Below are positions 24,374-32,579 of a stretch of 64,000 nt of DNA, one piece after another. Within the stretch, counting starts at the first letter, position 1; each line of letters starts with the position of its first letter. A program made the position numbers and the translations under genes. Origin of the DNA: Clostridiales bacterium. GTDB lineage: Bacteria > Bacillota > Clostridia > Oscillospirales > CAG-272. The stretch lies in assembly GCA_011957885.1 (NCBI GenBank), contig BLMO01000113.1:1-64000 (forward strand), written 5' to 3'. The notes beneath the pieces are model-generated. The model had not been told where the DNA came from, made no database searches, and saw only the letters and a program-made list of their open reading frames with translations.

Positions 24374-25558
24374 ATGAAAAGGATATTTTTGATTGTGGCA
24401 GACAGTATGGGTGTGGGAGCGGCTCCGGATGCGCATTTATACAGAAACGGAACCGAAGATGATACCGGAAGCGACACTTATGGTTCCTTGTACAGATATG
24501 AGAGCTTTGCAGCGCCATTTTTGACCCGAATGGGGATTGGAAATATAGAAGGCATACCCGAGGGGAGACCGCGTGTAAAGGTACCTAAAGGGGCTTTTGG
24601 GCGGATGCGGGAATTATCTGCTGGAAAGGACACGGTAACCGGTCATTGGGAGATTTCAGGGGTGATATCTGAAAAGGAAATGCCCACCTATCTAAGTGGA
24701 TTTCCAGAGAAACTTCTGAAACGTATTTCCGGTGTATGGGGGAGAGGATGGCTGTGCAATCAGCCATATTCGGGCACGCAGGTAATTGCGGATTTTGGAC
24801 GCGTCCATATGGAGACTGGAAATTTGATTGTGTATACCTCTGCAGACAGTGTGTTTCAAATCGCGGCGCATGAAGATGTGGTTCCCGTTGAGGAATTATA
24901 CCGATGCTGTGAGGCAGCACGGGAAATTTTGACTGGGGAACATGCGGTGGGCAGAGTGATCGCACGCCCGTTTATTGGGAAGGAACCGGATTTCAGGAGA
25001 ACTGCCAACCGGAGAGATTACGCATTAGAGCCGCCGGCTGAAACGATGTGTGATTTAATCAGCGGTGCGGGAATGGAAGTCATCGGGATTGGAAAAATAG
25101 GGGATATTTTTGCGCATCGAGGGATTACCCGGGAAATACACACGACGGGCAATGCAGACGGTATGAAAAAAACGCTGGAGGTTGCACGGCAAAAATTTAC
25201 GGGGCTTTGCTTTGTGAACCTGGTTGATTTTGACATGAAATACGGGCACCGCCGGGATATAGCAGGTTATGCACAGGCGGTTATGGAACTGGATCGCTTT
25301 TTACAGGATTTGTATAAAATACTGGGTGAAGATGACTGTATGATTGTGACAGCCGATCACGGATGTGATCCGGGACATATCGGAACGGATCATACCAGAG
25401 AATATGTACCTGTACTGATTGCAGGAAAGAAGATTCATCCAGTATCTCTTGGAACGCGGAGCAGCTTTGCGGATCTTGGTAAAACTTGTACAGAACTGCT
25501 TGGAGCAGATGCATCTGCATTGGCGGGAACATCCTTTTGCGGTGCGATTGTTTCCTGA
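24374..25558 (+). CDS. deoB: Phosphopentomutase
   Basis: A 394-residue phosphopentomutase converting ribose-1-phosphate to ribose-5-phosphate in nucleoside salvage. It is a two-metal alkaline-phosphatase-fold enzyme: DSMGVGAAPDA (N-terminal metal Asp), GKDTVTGHWE with the phosphorylated Thr, NLVDFDMKYGHRRD, and VTADHGCDPG with the remaining metal ligands. The start is the ATG at 24374 behind a GGGGGGAG site; a longer frame runs into the promoter. No other deo genes are adjacent. Confidence 0.95.
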   Translation: MKRIFLIVADSMGVGAAPDAHLYRNGTEDDTGSDTYGSLYRYESFAAPFLTRMGIGNIEGIPEGRPRVKVPKGAFGRMRELSAGKDTVTGHWEISGVISEKEMPTYLSGFPEKLLKRISGVWGRGWLCNQPYSGTQVIADFGRVHMETGNLIVYTSADSVFQIAAHEDVVPVEELYRCCEAAREILTGEHAVGRVIARPFIGKEPDFRRTANRRDYALEPPAETMCDLISGAGMEVIGIGKIGDIFAHRGITREIHTTGNADGMKKTLEVARQKFTGLCFVNLVDFDMKYGHRRDIAGYAQAVMELDRFLQDLYKILGEDDCMIVTADHGCDPGHIGTDHTREYVPVLIAGKKIHPVSLGTRSSFADLGKTCTELLGADASALAGTSFCGAIVS

Positions 25559-25591
25559 TTTTACGAGGTGAATAGGCGAAAATATAAATAG

Positions 25592-25643
25592 ACAATCCCC
25601 CAGTCGCTACGCGACAGCCCCCTTTACACAAGGGGGTCTTTTT
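25592..25643. repeat. Dispersed two-hairpin intergenic repeat, single inverted unit
   Basis: Stem 2 is GTCGC/GCGAC (25603-25607/25611-25615), stem 1 CCCCCTT/AAGGGGG follows, then a T-run. It lies 33 bases after deoB and could act as its terminator. Confidence 0.8.
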
Positions 25644-25745
25644 GTATTACTACGCTGACCTATGTTTTAAGGGTTCGTTTTATGAACCCCGCGCAGGAGA
25701 GCCTTTTTGGTTTTCGTTGCAAAAATAGGAATTATAGGTAATAAG

Positions 25746-25788
25746 GGAGACTGGAAATCCTGCACGAGATATAATAGCACCAGACTCC
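25746..25788 (+). promoter_or_regulatory. Candidate promoter/operator of the capsid-like cassette
   Basis: TATAAT at 25770-25775 has no good -35. It is bracketed by an inverted repeat GGAGACTGG (25746-25754) and CCAGACTCC (25780-25788), 8 of 9 bases paired with a 25-base interval. A weak core promoter inside a spaced palindrome suggests a regulated start, but nothing confirms it. Confidence 0.4.
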
Positions 25789-25812
25789 GCGAAGTCAGAA
25801 AGTGAGGTTGGT

Positions 25813-26607
25813 ATGAAAAAAGTTTCATTGAATCTGTGCCTGTTCGGTGAAGAGGGCGGCGGTGACGCTGCAATTGGCAGTGTAGAGGGTTCTGCGGAAA
25901 TTATAAATCCGTCCGGGAAAGAAAACATCCAGATGAGCAGCAATGCAGATACTGTGAAAAACTCTGATTCTTCTGCCGCACCGGTTGGCGGTAAAGAAGA
26001 GAATGAAAAAACACAGCAGTCTGAAATGCACATCGAAACGGAAAAGACGGACTCTTTTGAGGGCGCGCTTGCGCTTCCTGAGATGCAGGAATCTGCATTG
26101 CCGTCTGGTACCATGCGCATTATACAAAATCTTGCAGCAATATATAATCTGCAGGAGACGGATATTGACGCAATCGCAGATGCCTTTAGCCGTACACAGA
26201 CAAAAAATGCTTTGGAGGAAAGACTGCATCGGCGCAGCGCGGCAAAGCAGTATCAGGCGTTGCTGAAGGAAGCAGAAGTGCTGTCTGAAAAGATTCGGGG
26301 ATTTGATTTGAATGCAGAACTGGAAGACAACCGTTTTTGCAGCTTGCTTCGCTGTGGATTTTCCATGGAAGAGGCATGGCAAGCGGTACATATGAATCAA
26401 TTGCTATGCGCCGCTGCACGGCAGGCTTCCGAAAAGGGTGCAAAAGAAGCGGTGGAGCGATATCGCCAAGGGACCGCGCGGCCTGAAGAAAACGGAGTCA
26501 AAGGTCAGTCGGGAATTGCCCGGAAGACCAGCGTCGAGCATTTGACCGGGCGGGGAATACGGGATATTCTTCGACGGGTGGAGAAAGGCGCAAAAGTAAA
26601 ATTCTGA
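25813..26607 (+). CDS. Phage-type capsid scaffold-like protein
   Basis: A 264-residue, highly charged protein. The N-terminus has LNLCLFGEEGGGD, close to the leading peptide common in phage head proteins; a low-complexity Ser/Glu/Asn stretch follows (about 30-95), then a predicted helical/coiled-coil part (about 110-220) and a basic end (KGAKVKF). Composition, length and position directly before an N4-gp56 capsid gene are those of a scaffold protein. GTGAGGT precedes the ATG. No nuclease or protease motif is visible. Function is inferred from context. Confidence 0.65.
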   Translation: MKKVSLNLCLFGEEGGGDAAIGSVEGSAEIINPSGKENIQMSSNADTVKNSDSSAAPVGGKEENEKTQQSEMHIETEKTDSFEGALALPEMQESALPSGTMRIIQNLAAIYNLQETDIDAIADAFSRTQTKNALEERLHRRSAAKQYQALLKEAEVLSEKIRGFDLNAELEDNRFCSLLRCGFSMEEAWQAVHMNQLLCAAARQASEKGAKEAVERYRQGTARPEENGVKGQSGIARKTSVEHLTGRGIRDILRRVEKGAKVKF

Positions 26608-26635
26608 TTCCGCAGCAGCGGGGAAAGGAAAAAAG

Positions 26636-27997
26636 ATGACAAAATTATTAAGTGAGGTTCTGGATTTGCAGTTGTTTGGTGCGGGAGATGTTGTGCATGG
26701 CACACAGGCGTTTGTGAATGCCAACACGCCCGGAAACAGTACGGCATATACAGCGTCCGGCAGCGAGAGCGGTTTGTCCGCAGAAATGAAGACGTTTTAT
26801 GATAAGACATTGATTGAGCTTTCCGGTCCAAGTCTTGTTTTTGATCAGTTCGGTCAGAAACGTCCGATTCCGCAGAATGGGGGAAAAACCATTGAATTCC
26901 GCAAATTTTCCAGTTTGCCCAAGGCATTGACTCCTATCACGGAAGGCGTTACACCCACAGGAAGCAAGCTGACGGTTGTTCCTGTGACCACAACGGTAGA
27001 TCAGTATGGTGACTATGTGGAACTGACAGATATGATTGAACTGACCAGTGTGGATCCGATTGTGGTTGAGGCTACAAAGCAGCTGGCAGATCAGGCGGGC
27101 AGAACCATTGACACCGTTGTTCGCAACCAGATTATCGGCGGCACAAATGTGTACTACTGTCCGGAAGTATCCGCTGACGGCAAGGAAACCGAGGTGACTT
27201 CCAGATCGGATCTGAGCGAAAAGGCAAAGCTTCGGGTAAAGGATGTATTTAAAGCGGCGGCAATTCTGAAGGCTATGAATGCTCCGTCCATTGACGGTTC
27301 TTATGTAGCGGTGATTCATCCCTATGTTGCATATGATCTGATGCAGGATGCGGAAGGACAGTGGTTGGATATTCAAAAATATACAGATCCTGCAACTGTT
27401 TTGCAGGGTGAAATCGGCACACTGGGCGGTGTACGTTTTGTACAGACAACGGAGGCGAAGGTATATCATGACGGAAACCTTGGTTCTTCCAAGGATCTCA
27501 CTGTGACTGCCTATAGTGTGTCCGCTTCTGATGCCTCCTGCACTGCCGGCATCACTACAGCAAACAGAGTGATCGTATCCGATGCAATCACAGCAGACCT
27601 TGTGGGACGGGAGATTTTCTACACTACCACAGCGAAAAAGGTGCATGCGACCATTGTCGGCGTAAATACCGCTTCTAAATATATTTATCTGGATGAGCCG
27701 CTTGCAGGTATTACTTATACTTCCGGCGACAAGCTTTGTCCCGCCAACTGCGGCAAAGACGGCGCGGCGGTATTTGCTACTTTATTCCTGGGTGCCAATG
27801 CCTACGGAACCACAGATATTGGCGGCGGCGGCATTGAACATATTGTGAAACAGAAGGGATATGGCAACGATCCGCTGAACCAGCGTTCTTCTGTAGGCTG
27901 GAAGGCGACCAAGGCTGCTGCAAGACTGGTGGAAGAATATATGCTGCGGGTTGAATCCGGTTCTTCCTTTAACGGCAGTTCTATTGAAACAAACTAA
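26636..27997 (+). CDS. N4-gp56 family major capsid protein
   Basis: A 453-residue HK97-fold capsid protein of the N4-gp56 family. Diagnostic parts: SAEMKTFYDKTLIELSGP, GGKTIEFRKFSSLPKA, ALTPITEGVTPTGSKLTV, and a C-terminal LGANAYGTTDIGGGG with DPLNQRSSVGWK. Between about 285 and 375 an inserted beta-rich region (TAYSVSASDASCTAGI, then YIYLDEPL) probably forms a surface or Ig-like domain. It begins with LDLQLFG, matching the N-terminal peptide of the preceding scaffold-like gene. The frame is intact. GGGGAAAGG precedes the ATG. Confidence 0.9.
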   Translation: MTKLLSEVLDLQLFGAGDVVHGTQAFVNANTPGNSTAYTASGSESGLSAEMKTFYDKTLIELSGPSLVFDQFGQKRPIPQNGGKTIEFRKFSSLPKALTPITEGVTPTGSKLTVVPVTTTVDQYGDYVELTDMIELTSVDPIVVEATKQLADQAGRTIDTVVRNQIIGGTNVYYCPEVSADGKETEVTSRSDLSEKAKLRVKDVFKAAAILKAMNAPSIDGSYVAVIHPYVAYDLMQDAEGQWLDIQKYTDPATVLQGEIGTLGGVRFVQTTEAKVYHDGNLGSSKDLTVTAYSVSASDASCTAGITTANRVIVSDAITADLVGREIFYTTTAKKVHATIVGVNTASKYIYLDEPLAGITYTSGDKLCPANCGKDGAAVFATLFLGANAYGTTDIGGGGIEHIVKQKGYGNDPLNQRSSVGWKATKAAARLVEEYMLRVESGSSFNGSSIETN

Positions 27998-28027
27998 ATT
28001 AGAATTTTGAAAGATGAGGGTGTAGTT

Positions 28028-28261
28028 ATGGCAAAAGCTTTGAAAAGTACTTCTGGAATGGAAGAAGAAACACGAACTGTATTTATCCCCCGTAAAAATA
28101 AAAATGATACGGAACGATATGTTGCAGTTAATGGGGAAAATATGCTGATTCAGACAGGCAGGAATGTAGAAGTTCCCCTCCGCTATGCTGAGGTGATCGA
28201 AAACTCCCTTCGGCAGGATGCGGCAGCAGAAGCATTTATTGAGGCGTATGCTAACGGCTGA
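28028..28261 (+). CDS. Small virion-associated hypothetical protein
   Basis: A 77-residue protein (MAKALKSTSG start; core YVAVNGENMLIQTGRNVEVP; EAFIEAYANG end). Small proteins of this pattern follow capsid genes in many clostridial phages; I know no function. The ATG at 28028 is chosen for the GAGGGTG site; a TTG start would add 7 residues. Confidence 0.6.
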   Translation: MAKALKSTSGMEEETRTVFIPRKNKNDTERYVAVNGENMLIQTGRNVEVPLRYAEVIENSLRQDAAAEAFIEAYANG

Positions 28262-28281
28262 CGTTCTCAAGGTTATTAGGT

Positions 28282-28309
28282 GGGCTATGGCGCTTTTGCG
28301 TCATAGCCC
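28282..28309 (+). other. Intra-cassette stem-loop
   Basis: A 12-bp stem (28282-28293 with 28298-28309, TTTT loop, one G-U) lies between the small gene and the connector gene. It is followed by A6, so it has no U-run on the sense strand and is more likely a processing or 3'-stabilising hairpin that raises capsid mRNA over distal genes. Confidence 0.65.
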
Positions 28310-28332
28310 AAAAAAGAAAGAGGGGGATTTGT

Positions 28333-28704
28333 ATGACTGTGAATGAAGCAATTGCCCGGTGTGATGAGATGATGGGAGACAGCTGCGGCAGAGAGGTGAA
28401 GCTGCGGTGGCTGTCTGATGTGGAATCTATGGTGTATCAGGAAATTATCCGTACCCATGAAGGTGCATATGAATGGGCAGCTTGGAAGCCTTTTGGCGCG
28501 GATGATGGAGAACGGGAACTGTTTGCGCAGGATCCTTACGGAGAACTGTATGTATTTTATCTGATGATGCGATCCAATTTGCTGCTGCAGGATATGAATC
28601 AGTATAATAATGCTGCTGCATTGTTTGCATCATCTTATACTTCCTATGCAGATTGGTACAATCGAACCCATATGCCCCTGTCTGTGGGTGATATTGTTTT
28701 ATGA
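28333..28704 (+). CDS. Head-tail connector-like protein
   Basis: A 123-residue mostly helical protein: LRWLSDVESMVYQEII, AQDPYGELYVFYLMMRSNLLL and SYADWYNRTHMP. This profile (an N-terminal helix pair, PYxELYxxYLM, ending ADWYNRT) is that of small head-completion/adaptor proteins in clostridial phages with N4-gp56 capsids. AGAGGGGG precedes the ATG. It is 13 bases from the next gene. Role inferred from family resemblance and position. Confidence 0.6.
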   Translation: MTVNEAIARCDEMMGDSCGREVKLRWLSDVESMVYQEIIRTHEGAYEWAAWKPFGADDGERELFAQDPYGELYVFYLMMRSNLLLQDMNQYNNAAALFASSYTSYADWYNRTHMPLSVGDIVL

Positions 28705-28717
28705 TGCGGGGTGTAAT

Positions 28718-30526
28718 ATGAAAGTACCGGGTTTGAGAGAAAATAAACGCAGCAAAACAATGGTATCCGCTTTTACGGGTCTTGACAGACGTCCAAAGCC
28801 CAGTGCCGGCGGTTTTGTTGATATGCAAAATATGACTGGAAAGCAGTATCCGAAAATTTCTGTGCGGGACAGGCGTGGGCGGATGTCTCTGGTTAATGAC
28901 AACATATACGGGCTGTCTTCTCTGGATCTCTGTTTGGATGATGTCATTCATCAGAATGCGCTGGTTGCAGTTCGGGAAAGCACAATCCGGGCATTTTATT
29001 ATAAAAATGACGGTGTTCTTCATTGGAAGGACATAGCGGGAAGTACAATTTTTGCATCATGCGGAACGAAAAAAACGGGTGTTGTGTCCGGCGGGTATGT
29101 ATATTACTTCCCGGATAAATTTTACGTGAATCTGATGGATTTGACGGATCTTGGAAAATTGGAGCAGACAGCGACTTTGCAGACAGGTGCAGTCACCAGC
29201 GAGGCAGGCAGCGGCTATTACGAGGTTGTTCTGGAACCATGTGATATAGATGGAAATCCGGTGGAGGGAGAAACGTCTTATGTACGGCTGATTCGTAAGC
29301 GGTACACCCTGCCTGGCGGCAGCAAGGGGGAGTATGAGGGAAATATGGCATATGCCGGCGGTTTTTCCGAAATGGATACAGTGACGATTTCTGGTTTTAC
29401 TGATAAGAAATGGAACGGAGACTATATCTTACATAAGGTTGATCCGCTGAATCAATTTATTGTGCTTTCCGGCTCTGGGAACGTTATGCAGGCGAATGGA
29501 ATTTCTGTAAAAATCGCCCGGCTTGTTCCAGAAATGGATTATGTGGTTGCTGCGGGAAACCGTTTATGGGGATGTCGGTATGGCGTAGATAAATATGGGA
29601 AACCAATCAATGAAATATATGCCAGCGCCTTAGGGGATCCGAAAAACTGGAGCCGATTTATGGGTGTTTCCACAGATTCCTGGCGGGCTTCCGTAGGTAC
29701 CTGCGGTGTGTTTACCGGTGCAGTGTGCTATGATGGGAAACCGGTTTTTTTCAAGGAAGATGCAATCATTAAAATTTATGGGGATTACCCCGGTGAATTT
29801 ACAATGACGGAGCATGCGCTGCGGGGAATTGAAAACGGCAGTGCAAAAAGTGCGGTGGTTGTAAACGATGTATTATACTATAAATCAGCAAACGGTGTTG
29901 TAAAGTATGATGGCGGGATCCCGGTGAATATAGACACGGCGTTGGGGAATACCCGCTGGAAAAATGCTGTGGCGGGTGGCGTGGACAATCGGTATTTCAT
30001 ATCTATGGAGAATTCTACGGGGCGGCGCAGTTTGTTTACATATGATACTGTAAAAAAGATATGGTGCAGGGAAGATGATATCCCGGTTACGGAGTTCTGT
30101 CGTTGCGGGCGAGAATTGTATATTCTTTGTGAAGGAGAAGAAAAAAACGAAGTATACACAGCATGCGGTTCCTATAACGGGTTGGATACGGTAAATCCGG
30201 GAGGTGCAGAAGACGTTATTTCCTGGTACTGCGAGACAGCTGAGCTGGAATATGAAGCACCAGATCATGTGTATGTAACGATGCTGCAGATACGGCTGGA
30301 AATTCCCTTTGGAAGTCGTGTGCAAATTGATGTGGAATATGACAGTGATGGCATATGGCGCAGGCAGCATGTGATAAGCGGGAAAAAGAAAAGCATGGTG
30401 CAGATTCCACTGCGTCCGCACCGGTGTGATCATTTCCGCATTCGGATATCTGGAACCGGAGATGCCGCAATTTGTTCTATAGCAAAGGTAACGGAGAATT
30501 GCAGTGGTAAGGGATGGCATGCATAA
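28718..30526 (+). CDS. Phage-type beta-propeller-like neck/tail protein
   Basis: A 602-residue protein dominated by short beta strands. It has repeated blades of the kind VVAAGNRLWGCRYG, ALGDPKNWSRFMGVSTDSW, VFFKEDAIIKIYGD, VVNDVLYYKSANGVVKYDG, LFTYDTVKKIW. The GDPKNW and KEDxIxKIYG motifs recur in phage tail-tube/stabilisation proteins that follow connector genes. The start is the ATG at 28718 with CGGGGTG upstream; a longer frame overlaps the connector gene. No peptidase, lyase or receptor-binding motif is evident. Confidence 0.6.
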   Translation: MKVPGLRENKRSKTMVSAFTGLDRRPKPSAGGFVDMQNMTGKQYPKISVRDRRGRMSLVNDNIYGLSSLDLCLDDVIHQNALVAVRESTIRAFYYKNDGVLHWKDIAGSTIFASCGTKKTGVVSGGYVYYFPDKFYVNLMDLTDLGKLEQTATLQTGAVTSEAGSGYYEVVLEPCDIDGNPVEGETSYVRLIRKRYTLPGGSKGEYEGNMAYAGGFSEMDTVTISGFTDKKWNGDYILHKVDPLNQFIVLSGSGNVMQANGISVKIARLVPEMDYVVAAGNRLWGCRYGVDKYGKPINEIYASALGDPKNWSRFMGVSTDSWRASVGTCGVFTGAVCYDGKPVFFKEDAIIKIYGDYPGEFTMTEHALRGIENGSAKSAVVVNDVLYYKSANGVVKYDGGIPVNIDTALGNTRWKNAVAGGVDNRYFISMENSTGRRSLFTYDTVKKIWCREDDIPVTEFCRCGRELYILCEGEEKNEVYTACGSYNGLDTVNPGGAEDVISWYCETAELEYEAPDHVYVTMLQIRLEIPFGSRVQIDVEYDSDGIWRRQHVISGKKKSMVQIPLRPHRCDHFRIRISGTGDAAICSIAKVTENCSGKGWHA

Positions 30527-30549
30527 ATATCAAAAGCATGGAGTGAATT

Positions 30550-30726
30550 ATGAAATTTCATATTGATCCGCCTCCTATTTCGGAGGAAACACAAAATAAC
30601 ACGGCGCAGCTAACCAGCTGGTTATACGGACTGGCTGATACGCTGAACGTAGTTTTAGCAAATTTAGGATATGATAATTTTAACCGGGATGTACGTGCAC
30701 AATTGGAAGAAAGGAGCAAACAATGA
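30550..30726 (+). CDS. 58-residue hypothetical protein in the capsid-like cassette
   Basis: A short frame (MKFHIDPPPISEETQNN start, ERSKQ end) with GGAGTG 5 bases before the ATG and an ATGA overlap with the LysM gene, which makes it very probably translated. Its centre (LTSWLYGLADTLNVVLANLG) is an amphipathic helix. Small proteins of this size at this place occur in related phages; function unknown. Confidence 0.6.
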   Translation: MKFHIDPPPISEETQNNTAQLTSWLYGLADTLNVVLANLGYDNFNRDVRAQLEERSKQ

Positions 30727-31508
30727 CATATACGATCAAAAAAGGCGATACGCTGTCTTCCATAGCCAAGGAGCATAACACAACAGTGGATGCATTGGCA
30801 AGCAGCAACAATATTAAGAACAAGAATTTGATTTATGCAGGTAACACGCTGCGGATTCCTGACAGCGGCAATGAAGTTTCTGTAACGTCAGATGCGTGGT
30901 ATTCGATATATGGAGGTCCTTCCGGAAACAGAGAAACTTATCATAGTAACGGATACAGGCAGAGCAACAGTGTGAAGGATGCACAAGCAGCAGTTGAAAA
31001 TTGGGAGAAGGCAAAGCCTGCACCGTATGACAGTACTTACAGCAAACAATTGGACGCATTGATTTCCGCAGCAACAGGAAGAGAATTTTCCTATGATCCC
31101 GCACAGGATCCCTTATATAAAAGCTATAGGGATTCATATACGCAGAATGGACGTCTTGCCATGCTGGATGCGATGGGAAAGGCGGCTTCTCTGACAGGAG
31201 GAATGGGAAACAGTTATGCACAGTCTGTTGGACAGCAGGCATATGGGAACTATATGCAGGATCTGGCACAGGTGATTCCGAAGCTGTATGAAGCCGCATA
31301 CGGTCGCTATACCGCAGAAGGAGATCAGCTGCATGATCAGATTAAATTGTTGTCCTCATTAGAAAATGATCAATGGGATCGGTATAATGATATACTGGAA
31401 AATTATCTGAAGGAAGGCAAATTTCTTTTTGATAAGTATGAAACAATGTCTAATGCGGATTATGAAAAGTTTTTGGATTATATGGAGCTTCTTAGAGCTT
31501 CTGTATAA
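30723..31508 (+). CDS. LysM-domain virion-like protein
   Basis: A 261-residue protein. Residues 1-46 form one complete LysM (YTIKKGDTLSSIAKEHNTTV, then NLIYAGNTLRIP), a peptidoglycan-binding module. The rest is helical and resembles internal/structural virion proteins of clostridial phages (DPLYKSYRDSYTQNGRLAML, GGMGNSYAQSVGQQAYGNYM, then a long coiled coil). There is no signal peptide or catalytic lysin domain. It starts inside the stop of the 58-residue gene. Possible roles are a virion protein that docks to or crosses the wall, or a domesticated cell-wall anchor. Confidence 0.65.
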   Translation: MTYTIKKGDTLSSIAKEHNTTVDALASSNNIKNKNLIYAGNTLRIPDSGNEVSVTSDAWYSIYGGPSGNRETYHSNGYRQSNSVKDAQAAVENWEKAKPAPYDSTYSKQLDALISAATGREFSYDPAQDPLYKSYRDSYTQNGRLAMLDAMGKAASLTGGMGNSYAQSVGQQAYGNYMQDLAQVIPKLYEAAYGRYTAEGDQLHDQIKLLSSLENDQWDRYNDILENYLKEGKFLFDKYETMSNADYEKFLDYMELLRASV

Positions 31509-31515
31509 CAAATGC

Positions 31516-31546
31516 AAACAGCGCAGTATTTATCTGCGCTGTTTTT
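31516..31546 (+). terminator. Terminator of the capsid-like cassette
   Basis: Perfect 11-bp stem (31516-31526 with 31534-31544, 7-base loop) running into a T5 tract, 8 bases after the LysM gene. Confidence 0.88.
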
Positions 31547-31576
31547 GTAATATAATGTGAAAATGTCAGGTTTATG

Positions 31577-31585
31577 TGCTATACT
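31577..31585 (+). promoter_or_regulatory. Extended -10 promoter of the WYL regulator gene
   Basis: TGC-TATACT (31577-31585), no clear -35, about 25 bases before the start codon at 31610. It argues against the in-frame ATG at 31574. Confidence 0.5.
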
Positions 31586-31609
31586 ATAGAAAAAATGATT
31601 GAGGCTATT

Positions 31610-32512
31610 ATGCAGACAAACCGATTGTTTCAGATTATATATATTTTGCTGCGAGAGGGTACGGTCACTGCCGGAGAGCTTGCAAAACGATTTGAAGTAT
31701 CACCGCGCACGATTTATCGGGATATTGATGCTTTGTCCCTTGCTGGTGTGTCTGTATATGCCAGTAAAGGAAAAGGCGGCGGCATTTCTCTGCTGCAAGA
31801 TTTTGTGTTAGATAAATCTTTGCTCAGCGAAACGGAACAAAATGCGGTATTGACAGCTTTGCAGGGGTTTCTGCCGCTGCAAGTTGGAGAGGATGCTTCG
31901 GTGCTTGAAAAGCTCAGTGCATTTTGGGGTAGGAATGCGGTTCCGTGGCTGAAAATCGATTTTTCTGACTGGGGAGATTCCAACAAGGATTTGTTTGAAA
32001 TGCTGAAAACAGCGGTGACAGAGCAGCATATTATTCATTTTGATTATTACAATAGCTTTGGTGAGAAAACACACCGGCAGGTGGAGCCGGTGCAAATCTG
32101 GTTTAAACATCGTGCCTGGTATTTGCATGGATACTGTTTATCTAAAAAAGAATTTCGCACTTTTAAGCTGACAAGGATACAAAATCTTACAGTGACAAAT
32201 GAGCCTTGTATTCCGGGTCGGTTGGATGTGACGGAAGCATGGGCAGCAGATGAAAAGGAGGACAGTAAAGCGGTATCTTTGATATTGAAATTTGCACCGG
32301 AAACCGCATATCGAATTTATGATGAATTTGATGAATCTCAAATAGAAAAGCAGGAGGACGGCAGTTTTTTGGTTTCTGTTACATGGCCGGAGGATAACTG
32401 GGTTTGGAGTTTTCTTTTGTCTTTCGGCGAATCGGTTCGTGTGATTGAGCCTGGATGGGTGCAGACAATAATTCGAAAAAAAGCACTGCAAATAGCAGAA
32501 AAATATATATAA
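31610..32512 (+). CDS. YafY-type HTH/WYL transcriptional regulator
   Basis: A 300-residue regulator with an N-terminal HTH_11 domain (RLFQIIYILLREGTVTAGEL, then VSPRTIYRDIDALSLAGV), a linker, and a WYL domain (about 125-200, FDYYNSFGEKTHRQVEPVQI then HRAWYLHGYC) plus C-terminal WCX part. WYL domains sense ligands or nucleic acids. The start at 31610 has GAGG 6 bases upstream. An 8-base-arm palindrome lies at its 3' end before the next gene. Confidence 0.88.
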   Translation: MQTNRLFQIIYILLREGTVTAGELAKRFEVSPRTIYRDIDALSLAGVSVYASKGKGGGISLLQDFVLDKSLLSETEQNAVLTALQGFLPLQVGEDASVLEKLSAFWGRNAVPWLKIDFSDWGDSNKDLFEMLKTAVTEQHIIHFDYYNSFGEKTHRQVEPVQIWFKHRAWYLHGYCLSKKEFRTFKLTRIQNLTVTNEPCIPGRLDVTEAWAADEKEDSKAVSLILKFAPETAYRIYDEFDESQIEKQEDGSFLVSVTWPEDNWVWSFLLSFGESVRVIEPGWVQTIIRKKALQIAEKYI

Positions 32513-32533
32513 TATGACAAAAGGCGTCATATT
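32511..32533 (+). promoter_or_regulatory. Candidate operator before the Fpg/Nei-like gene
   Basis: Perfect inverted repeat AATATGAC/GTCATATT (32511-32518, 32526-32533, 7-base centre) followed by TATACT at 32542-32547. It may be a site for the adjacent WYL regulator. No good -35 is seen. Confidence 0.45.
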
Positions 32534-32579
32534 CCTATAGGTATACTAAAAATATATTAAAAGAAAGTGAGAGATCGTT

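Noticed and set aside
25813..31508. Reading the capsid cassette as a complete prophage
   Set aside because: No integrase, terminase, portal, tail-fibre, holin, endolysin, repressor or flanking attachment repeats were seen within the window.
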